Assembly: GCA_009775375.1 (NCBI GenBank)
Contig: VSPO01000033.1
Location: 1-29,256, forward strand
DNA from: Muribaculaceae bacterium
GTDB taxonomy: Bacteria > Bacteroidota > Bacteroidia > Bacteroidales > Muribaculaceae
Direction of reading: 5' to 3'
Length of the DNA stretch: 29,256 nucleotides
Shown here: in pieces, positions 23,504-29,256 of the stretch
How positions within the stretch are numbered: the stretch's first letter is position 1
Layout: every line of letters begins with the position of its first letter
Made by a program: the position numbers and the translations under genes
Notes under the pieces: model-generated
Told to the model about the DNA's origin: nothing
Seen by the model: only the letters and a program-made list of their open reading frames with translations
Databases searched by the model: none

Positions 23504-23511
23504 TAACTTTG
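23504..23511 (+). promoter_or_regulatory. -7 box of dapA
   Basis: TAACTTTG followed by C gives a start near 23518 and a leader of about 15 nt before the dapA ATG. A TTTG at 23488-23491 is too close (12 nt) to be a normal -33 element. Confidence 0.5.
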
Positions 23512-23532
23512 CATTAACAATTCAACAACCAT

Positions 23533-24468
23533 ATGGCTGAAATTAATCTAAAAGGCCTGGGAGTGGCCCTTGTGACTCCATTTAAAAAAGACAAATCAGT
23601 AGATTTTGAGGCTCTTCAGAGGATGGTGGAATATGTCCTTGAAGGTCAAGCCGACTATATCGTTGTCCTGGGAACGACAGGAGAAACCCCTGCGCTGTTC
23701 CCCGAAGAGAAAGACAAAATCAAGAAGACAATAATTCAAACCAATGCCGGCAAGGTGCCCCTTATTCTTGGCGTTGGAGGCAACAACACCCAGGCCGTCG
23801 TGAATGAGCTTAAGGAGGGAGACTTCAGCGGATTTGACGCTATTCTTTCCGTTGTGCCTTTCTACAACAAACCGTCGCAGGAGGGTCTGTTCCGTCATTA
23901 CGAAGCTATTGCAAAGGCATCTCCACTCCCGGTGATTCTTTATAATGTGCCCGGACGTACAGGTGTCAACATGGCGGCCGCCACCACCCTTTCGCTTGCA
24001 AGGGAATTCGACAATATCATCGGCATTAAAGAAGCTTCAGGAAATTTCCTCCAAATTGAAGAAATAATCAAAAACAAACCTGAATCTTTCGACGTCATTT
24101 CAGGCGACGACAGTATCACATACCCCCTGATGACGCTTGGAGCAGTAGGCGTTATTTCCGTCATAGGCAATGCTTTCCCCATGGAATTCGGTCGTATGGT
24201 GCGTCTTTGTCTTGAAGGCAATTTCCAAGAGGCAATGCCAATCCATTTCAGATTCAACGAACTGTTTAATCTGCTCTTCGTAGATGGTAATCCCGCAGGA
24301 GTAAAATGCACTCTCAATCAACTCGGGCTTATTGAAAACGAGCTCCGTCTTCCTCTCGTGCCTACGAGAATGAGCACGAACGAAAAAATCCACAATCTTT
24401 TGAAGCAACTCTACACCCCCTCTCCTAATGAGAAAGGGATTTCAGAAGATTTCAAATCCTCTCTCTGA
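23533..24468 (+). CDS. dapA: 4-hydroxy-tetrahydrodipicolinate synthase
   Basis: DapA condenses pyruvate with aspartate semialdehyde, committing carbon to lysine and diaminopimelate for peptidoglycan. The 311-aa TIM-barrel protein (usual ~290-300) has GTTGETPALFPEEK with Thr48 and Thr49, VVPFYNKPSQEG with Tyr111, and ILYNVPGRTGVN with Tyr137 and Arg142. The Schiff-base Lys166 is in IIGIKEASGNF. These match the E. coli catalytic set (Thr44, Tyr107, Tyr133, Arg138, Lys161). The C-terminal ~15 residues (SPNEKGISEDFKSSL) are an extension. It has its own promoter, and dnaG follows after a 95-nt gap in which no terminator was recognised. Confidence 0.96.
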   Translation: MAEINLKGLGVALVTPFKKDKSVDFEALQRMVEYVLEGQADYIVVLGTTGETPALFPEEKDKIKKTIIQTNAGKVPLILGVGGNNTQAVVNELKEGDFSGFDAILSVVPFYNKPSQEGLFRHYEAIAKASPLPVILYNVPGRTGVNMAAATTLSLAREFDNIIGIKEASGNFLQIEEIIKNKPESFDVISGDDSITYPLMTLGAVGVISVIGNAFPMEFGRMVRLCLEGNFQEAMPIHFRFNELFNLLFVDGNPAGVKCTLNQLGLIENELRLPLVPTRMSTNEKIHNLLKQLYTPSPNEKGISEDFKSSL

Positions 24469-24563
24469 AAAAAGGATTTATAAGGGGGCGTCAGGCATGA
24501 GGACAATCAGGCTGTCGACGCATGGCAGAAGCAGACACTCTCTAAAACATTTGCAATTATTCG

Positions 24564-26822
24564 ATGATAGACAAGGCAACAGTCCAGAAAATAAAAGACA
24601 CTGCCGACATCGTTGAAGTGGTCAGCGACTATGTGCATCTCGTGCGCAGAGGGGCTAATTATATGGGATTATGTCCGTTTCACAACGAACGTACTCCCTC
24701 TTTTTCCGTCAATAAGGCAAGAAACTATTGTTATTGCTTCTCTTGCCATAAAGGAGGGTCGCCTGTCAATTTCATAATGGAGAAGGAGGGCATATCATAT
24801 CATGACGCCCTCCTTCAACTCGCAAAAAAATATGGCATAAAGGTTGAGGAGAAAGAACTGACCAACGAACAACGCGAGATGCAGAGCCGAAGGGAAGGGA
24901 TGTTCCTTGCCAACGAATGGGCCATGCAATATTTTGAGCATAATCTTACGGAGACTTCCGACGGACGCGACATAGGATTGTCGTATCTTTTCAGCCGTGG
25001 GGTCACGGAAGAAGCCATCCGGCAGTTCCATCTCGGATATGCCATAGACCGAGGCACGGACTTCACGGAAGCCGCACGAAAGAAGGGCTTCAGCATGGAA
25101 ACTCTCAAAACATTGGGGCTTGTCGGCACGAGTCAGAATGGATATGACTACGACCGGTTTCGCGGAAGAGTCATTTTCCCTATTCTTAACTCCTCAGGAA
25201 AAGTTGTGGCTTTCGGAGGACGCGACCTTAAAGGGGGACTCGCCAAATATATCAATTCGCCGGAATCGGAACTTTATAAAAAGAGCAATGAGCTTTACGG
25301 GATGTACCAGGCACGCTCTGCCATCGTAAGGGAAGACAAATGTTTTCTCGTGGAAGGGTATCTCGACGTAATCGGAATGTGGCAGTCAGGAATGAAGAAT
25401 GCTGTCGCGTCGTCGGGCACTGCCCTGACCGACGGACAAATTGCCCTAATCCATCGCTTCACTAAAAACGTCACCCTTATTTATGATGGCGATGCTGCCG
25501 GAATAAAGGCTTCTCTGCGAGGAATCGATATGCTGCTTTCTCATCAGCTTGACGTAAAAGTGCTTCTCTTGCCGGATGGCGACGATCCCGATTCTTTCGC
25601 AAGGAAACATACGCCGGAGGAATTCAGGAATTACGTGGCTCAACATGAAGCCGACATAATCCGATTCAAGACCAAGGTGCTGATGAACGAGGCGGAAAAC
25701 GACCCTATGCGTAGGATTGAAGCTATCCGAAGCGTGGTGCAATCCCTGGCATGTATACCCGACAAGGTGAAACGCGACGTCTACATTCAGGAATGTAGCC
25801 GAATTCTCGATGTGAGCGAAGAGTCGATAGGGTCAGCCACTGCAAAGGCAAGGGAGACAATCGTACAACAGTTGAGAAAACAACGCCACCTCAGGGAGCT
25901 GAATAAAGACCTTGAATCTGAAAGAATTGAACCGCAAAGGCCAATACCTGTTGACGAACCATTCCGTTCGAATCCTCAGGGATCTCCCTTAGAGAAAAAG
26001 ATCGACAACATTTCTTCAGCCTCGGGTAATGGCGGAGATCGCAGAAATGAAAGCAAACTCCGTCCGCTCGAATGGAAGGTGCTGGAATACTGCATTAAAT
26101 ATGGTTTTATCGATTTTTGTGATGGAGTCGATGAGCAAGGGAATAAGACAAATCTAAATGTCATTGAGTTTGTCAACGACGAGCTTATGGCTGATGGAAT
26201 CGAATTCTCAATCGACGAATATGCCTATGTCTTCAAAATGCTGAAATCAATGGTCGGAGATTTCAAGACAAAGCTTGAGGAATTTAGAGAATCCCTTTCA
26301 GAGGGAAAAGACAAAATAAGAAATGACGGCATCAATGAAATTGCCGGAAAACAACTTTCAATCAACGAAATCACCAAAGAGGAAAACAAACTGGAGGAAA
26401 AAATCGCATTATGGGAAACGGAAAGATTGTTTGAATTCTCCAGGACCTATCCGACACGCGAACTTGCAAGCCACGAAAACGATATAGTCAGGAAAATAAC
26501 GACTGAAGCCATTCAAGAACGCCATCAGCTCAGCAACATCTATTCTCGCGACCATCAGACCGAAAGAGAGGAAGACAAGCTGTATTCTTTAATTCCCACT
26601 GCCCTGACTGTCTGGAAAAACGGCATTCTGGATATTCGGCTCAACGATCTCTTCTCAGAATTCCGTAAGATTGCAGGCAAAGGCATGGCAGAAGAGGAAT
26701 TAAAATTACAATCCGATATTGCGGAATTGATAAGGCTTAGAAGCCAAGTGGCTAAAAATATTGGCGACCGTATAATCGACCCCGGTGTCGCATCTATGAA
26801 AAGAAGACCCGGAAAGCCATAG
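24564..26822 (+). CDS. dnaG: DNA primase
   Basis: DnaG makes RNA primers at the replication fork. The 752-aa protein has an N-terminal zinc-binding domain with CPFH and CFSCH (Cys37, His40, Cys58, Cys61). The RNA polymerase core includes GYDYDRFRGRVIFPI and GGRDLKGGLAKYINSPES. The Toprim acidic residues are Glu264 (VEGYLDV), Asp308 and Asp310 (YDGDAAG), with a further acidic cluster at ~338-343 (PDGDDPD). The C-terminal ~290 residues (from ~460) are longer than in E. coli (581 aa in all) and include charged helices (ISLSEGKDK-like, EENKLEEKIALWETERLFEF), the presumed helicase-interaction region. An imperfect -7 box (AACATTTG, 24546-24553) lies just upstream. It converges on miaA, with 6 nt between the stops. 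Confidence 0.97.
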   Translation: MIDKATVQKIKDTADIVEVVSDYVHLVRRGANYMGLCPFHNERTPSFSVNKARNYCYCFSCHKGGSPVNFIMEKEGISYHDALLQLAKKYGIKVEEKELTNEQREMQSRREGMFLANEWAMQYFEHNLTETSDGRDIGLSYLFSRGVTEEAIRQFHLGYAIDRGTDFTEAARKKGFSMETLKTLGLVGTSQNGYDYDRFRGRVIFPILNSSGKVVAFGGRDLKGGLAKYINSPESELYKKSNELYGMYQARSAIVREDKCFLVEGYLDVIGMWQSGMKNAVASSGTALTDGQIALIHRFTKNVTLIYDGDAAGIKASLRGIDMLLSHQLDVKVLLLPDGDDPDSFARKHTPEEFRNYVAQHEADIIRFKTKVLMNEAENDPMRRIEAIRSVVQSLACIPDKVKRDVYIQECSRILDVSEESIGSATAKARETIVQQLRKQRHLRELNKDLESERIEPQRPIPVDEPFRSNPQGSPLEKKIDNISSASGNGGDRRNESKLRPLEWKVLEYCIKYGFIDFCDGVDEQGNKTNLNVIEFVNDELMADGIEFSIDEYAYVFKMLKSMVGDFKTKLEEFRESLSEGKDKIRNDGINEIAGKQLSINEITKEENKLEEKIALWETERLFEFSRTYPTRELASHENDIVRKITTEAIQERHQLSNIYSRDHQTEREEDKLYSLIPTALTVWKNGILDIRLNDLFSEFRKIAGKGMAEEELKLQSDIAELIRLRSQVAKNIGDRIIDPGVASMKRRPGKP

Positions 26823-26828
26823 CAGATA

Positions 26829-27767
26829 TTAACAGGCATCCGCCGACCGATAGCTCTCAATCAATTCATCCACGCTATCAAAAAAATCCTGTTCGGGAAT
26901 ATCGTAAGGCAACCAATTTATCTTAAAGCCACGCCGTTCCATTCCCCGGAACCACGTCATCTGACGCTTGGCAAATTGATGAATCGCCATCTCAAGCTTG
27001 CTCACCATATCTTCATATGAAAGCTCGCCTATTACGTAAAGCGTCAGATACTTGTATTCAAGTCCATAGTATATCAGGTCATCCGGATTTATGCCGGAGG
27101 CAATAAGACTCCTTATTTCATCCACCATTCCTTCGTCCAGTCTTTTGCGAAGCCTGTATGTTATCCTTTGACGTCGCTGTTCCCGAGGGATATCCATCCC
27201 GATTATTAATGAGTTAAGCGGCGTTGCTGTCCGTCGGTCTGCTTTTAATGCCTCTGATGGATTTTTCCGATAATACTCTTCGATTTCTATTGCCCTTATG
27301 GCTCTTTTCTCCGTATCGACATCAGTCGTATTGTGTAATGTCTTATACGACTTCAAAATCTCTGTCAGCTCATCAAGAGTTTTTCCCTGAAGTTGATTGC
27401 GGAGTGGCTCATTTACCTCAACATCAGGCAAGACCACGCCGCTTAACACTGTCTCTACATACATGCCCGAACCGCCACAAAAGACGGGCAATATCCCTCT
27501 CTCTTTAAGCTCAGGATATACCTTATGGAAATCTCTTACGAACCGATGCAGATTATATCTCTCGCCCGCCTTGCATACGTCAATAAGATGATATGACACG
27601 TCGCCATATTCTTCAAGATCTTTTCCCGTCCCAAGATCCATCCGGCGATATACTTGACGGGAATCTCCACTAATAATTTCCGAATGCAGATGTTTTGCAA
27701 GGGCCACCGCACGTCCTGTCTTTCCGCTGGCCGTTGGTCCTACTATAGTAATCAGGTCTATCCCCAT
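26829..27767 (-). CDS. miaA: tRNA dimethylallyltransferase
   Basis: MiaA adds a dimethylallyl group to N6 of A37 in tRNAs that read codons starting with U. The 312-aa length is normal. The P-loop GPTASGKT is at residues 10-17, followed by IISGDSRQVYRRMDLGTGK (32-49), with the Asp and Gln used in tRNA and substrate binding. GGSGMYVETVLSG and HQFAKRQMTWFRG, the conserved AxRQxTWFR segment, follow. Its start overlaps the end of the upstream membrane-protein gene by 10 nt, so the two are probably co-transcribed. From memory, MiaA is more usually linked with hfq or mutL in Proteobacteria, or stands alone; here its partner is an unknown gene. Confidence 0.95.
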   Translation of the reverse strand: MGIDLITIVGPTASGKTGRAVALAKHLHSEIISGDSRQVYRRMDLGTGKDLEEYGDVSYHLIDVCKAGERYNLHRFVRDFHKVYPELKERGILPVFCGGSGMYVETVLSGVVLPDVEVNEPLRNQLQGKTLDELTEILKSYKTLHNTTDVDTEKRAIRAIEIEEYYRKNPSEALKADRRTATPLNSLIIGMDIPREQRRQRITYRLRKRLDEGMVDEIRSLIASGINPDDLIYYGLEYKYLTLYVIGELSYEDMVSKLEMAIHQFAKRQMTWFRGMERRGFKINWLPYDIPEQDFFDSVDELIESYRSADAC

Positions 27768-29110
27768 GAGTTACTCTTCTTTTTTTTGTCGGCAAGCTTT
27801 CGCCACCATCTTTTGAGTCCGTAGAAAGGAGTGTCTGAATTAAACATTGAAATCCTTATCCATTTGTCATCTTGAAAATCGAGGTTGGATTTCCTGACAT
27901 CTAAAAGATTGAAACTCGGATTATACAACTTGATTTTGGATTTCCTGTAGCCTCGCTCATCAAATGTCTTCTCTGTCAGAATAATTGTGGCAAGTCTTGA
28001 AGTATCGGCAACTGAAATATCTGCCAACCGACCCGGATTGTTGGAATAAAGATATTTTATCTTTTCATAGTCCATCCATTCGCCGTCGGTATTCATTTCC
28101 TTGTAATCCTCCGGGGTCCCGTCAAGAAAATAGAAATAACGCAGAATGCTATGGTTTGACATTTCAGAGGTCTTTCTTCCAAAGAAAAATCTCAGCTCGC
28201 CTTCATGCCCTGTCATTTGCCGGATTATCCTCTTAATCTCCGAGATTGCCAATCCGCTCATCGAACGCTTTGTAAAAAACGGAGTATCGATGACCTCTTT
28301 GTATGGTGTCTTCGGGTCAATTGCATGGGCATCCACATAAATATGGTTCTGACAAATGACGTAAAACCTGAGATAGGTCTTCGCTGTCATGTCTTGCAAC
28401 TCTTCGGGGGTGATTATCTCATTGTTTTCCTTAAGATCGAGATATAGATTGTAGTATCTTGATATGAAATACAATTCATCAATGACGAAGCCAATAACAG
28501 TCATCCAAGTAAACATGTACCAGTCACGGGCATTAAACCCAATCCTTATATAAAAAATAAGGTAATATACCCAGACAAGCACAGACAATGCCCCAAACAT
28601 TTTCAGAAGATTCTTAATCTGGAAATGCGCCTCATGGTTCAATATCGCTCCCATCGCCCCTCTCTCTATAGAGTTGCCGTTAAGAGTCTTGCATTCTATG
28701 CAAATCTTAAGCTTTCTTTGACGAAGAACGAAAATAAGAAAAGTCAGGAAACATACTGGATTCATTATCAAGGAAGGGATGAAAGGACCTGTGAAGAACA
28801 CAAATTCTTCAGGAATCACTTTCCATCCCCACGCATAAAACACGTTGATTAGAATCGTCACAAAAGCATACGACACCAATGAATAAAGCATAGCCATTGG
28901 CACAATCATGCAGGAGCTCTCGCGTTTTACCCTGCTTTGGTCTATAAATGTATACAGGAATGCAGCGCATACAAGAGCCACAACTGGAGAAAGGAAATAT
29001 GGCAATAGCTTGCTGAAGGTCATCATGGCAATGACCGTAACCATACCATAGGTAAGGTTCTTCCAAAGTTTATATAGCTGGATGCTGTTTATTTTTCCAA
29101 GATTCTCCAT
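27758..29110 (-). CDS. Unknown multi-pass membrane protein with C-terminal soluble domain
   Basis: I do not recognise this 450-aa protein. The N-terminal half has about six hydrophobic segments (~20-38, 40-56, 68-94, 104-128, 170-190, 197-216), interrupted by a soluble loop (~130-168) with one CxxC pair (CIEC, 137-140). The C-terminal ~230 residues are soluble and mixed alpha/beta, with distinctive segments LRFYVICQNHIYVDAHAID, MTGHEGELRFFFGRK and FYFLDGTPEDYKEM, and a basic tail (RWWRKLADKKKKSNSWG) that suggests a cytoplasmic end. It overlaps miaA by 10 nt and is the first gene of that pair. Upstream (29111-29256) no exact TAnnTTTG box was found. A role cannot be assigned. Confidence 0.8.
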   Translation of the reverse strand: MENLGKINSIQLYKLWKNLTYGMVTVIAMMTFSKLLPYFLSPVVALVCAAFLYTFIDQSRVKRESSCMIVPMAMLYSLVSYAFVTILINVFYAWGWKVIPEEFVFFTGPFIPSLIMNPVCFLTFLIFVLRQRKLKICIECKTLNGNSIERGAMGAILNHEAHFQIKNLLKMFGALSVLVWVYYLIFYIRIGFNARDWYMFTWMTVIGFVIDELYFISRYYNLYLDLKENNEIITPEELQDMTAKTYLRFYVICQNHIYVDAHAIDPKTPYKEVIDTPFFTKRSMSGLAISEIKRIIRQMTGHEGELRFFFGRKTSEMSNHSILRYFYFLDGTPEDYKEMNTDGEWMDYEKIKYLYSNNPGRLADISVADTSRLATIILTEKTFDERGYRKSKIKLYNPSFNLLDVRKSNLDFQDDKWIRISMFNSDTPFYGLKRWWRKLADKKKKSNSWG

Positions 29111-29256
29111 TGTTGTCAGGTCATTTTTTTACAGGTGGAAATCTAATCCCTTGTCAAATGGATAAAGACTTATACCTATATAACAATAGTTCGTTAAAAA
29201 TCTGAATTAGAAATTTATGCTGTAAAACATATCCATATTATTGATTTCCAACAAAA

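Noticed and set aside
24454..24479. AAATCCT/AGGATTT dyad at the end of dapA as a terminator
   Set aside because: A 7-bp stem with a 12-nt loop and no T run; too weak to call.
1..29256. tRNA, rRNA, CRISPR array, IS element, prophage or integron
   Set aside because: Read through intergenic regions on both strands without finding cloverleaf ends, regular spaced repeats, transposase or integrase genes.

Overview
The window looks like a Bacteroidales chromosome fragment, possibly Muribaculaceae (the family is a guess). The evidence is the gene content (a BtuB/BtuG pair, a DUF4296 lipoprotein beside lspA, a type 2 IleRS, compact ilvDBNC) and promoters of the Bacteroidetes form TTTG-N19/20-TAnnTTTG. 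Eight such -7 boxes fit intergenic positions, and all eight are followed by C. Shine-Dalgarno sequences are not prominent. No IS element, phage gene, tRNA, rRNA or CRISPR array was seen.

Left edge (1-325): bases 1-44 are not genomic. They match the Illumina Nextera i7 adapter, so the window begins at a contaminated contig end. Native sequence starts near 45 with the C-terminal piece of an ABC ATPase (ModF-like), which ends in a bidirectional terminator.

326-3777 (minus): a vitamin B12 uptake unit. A promoter and a compact cobalamin riboswitch lead into btuB (TonB-dependent receptor) and a BtuG-like surface lipoprotein. Between the aptamer and btuB lies a nested near-perfect palindrome of 164 nt, the most unusual non-coding feature here. 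The gap 3456-4097 holds this palindrome, the riboswitch, its promoter and the divergent asnA promoter; nothing else was recognised in 3778-4033.

4098-10580 (plus): asnA (asparagine synthesis), then ilvD-ilvB-ilvN-ilvC from its own promoter, the shared valine/isoleucine route, ended by a hairpin.

10622-21261 (minus): a secreted Cys/Asn-rich LTxxQ (Spy-like) protein; a DUF1846 protein with its own almost leaderless promoter; then a six-gene run, transcribed ddl-like, ileS, lspA, DUF4296 lipoprotein, 72-aa protein, periplasmic alpha/beta hydrolase, with overlaps or gaps under 30 nt. IleRS carries a GIHH signature in place of HxGH, a change linked to very high mupirocin resistance.

21318-29256: a DUF389 membrane protein and a GNAT acetyltransferase (minus); then divergently dapA and dnaG (plus); then, converging on dnaG, miaA and a 450-aa unknown membrane protein (minus), which overlap by 10 nt. 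The last 146 bases hold no gene, and no adapter was seen at that edge.
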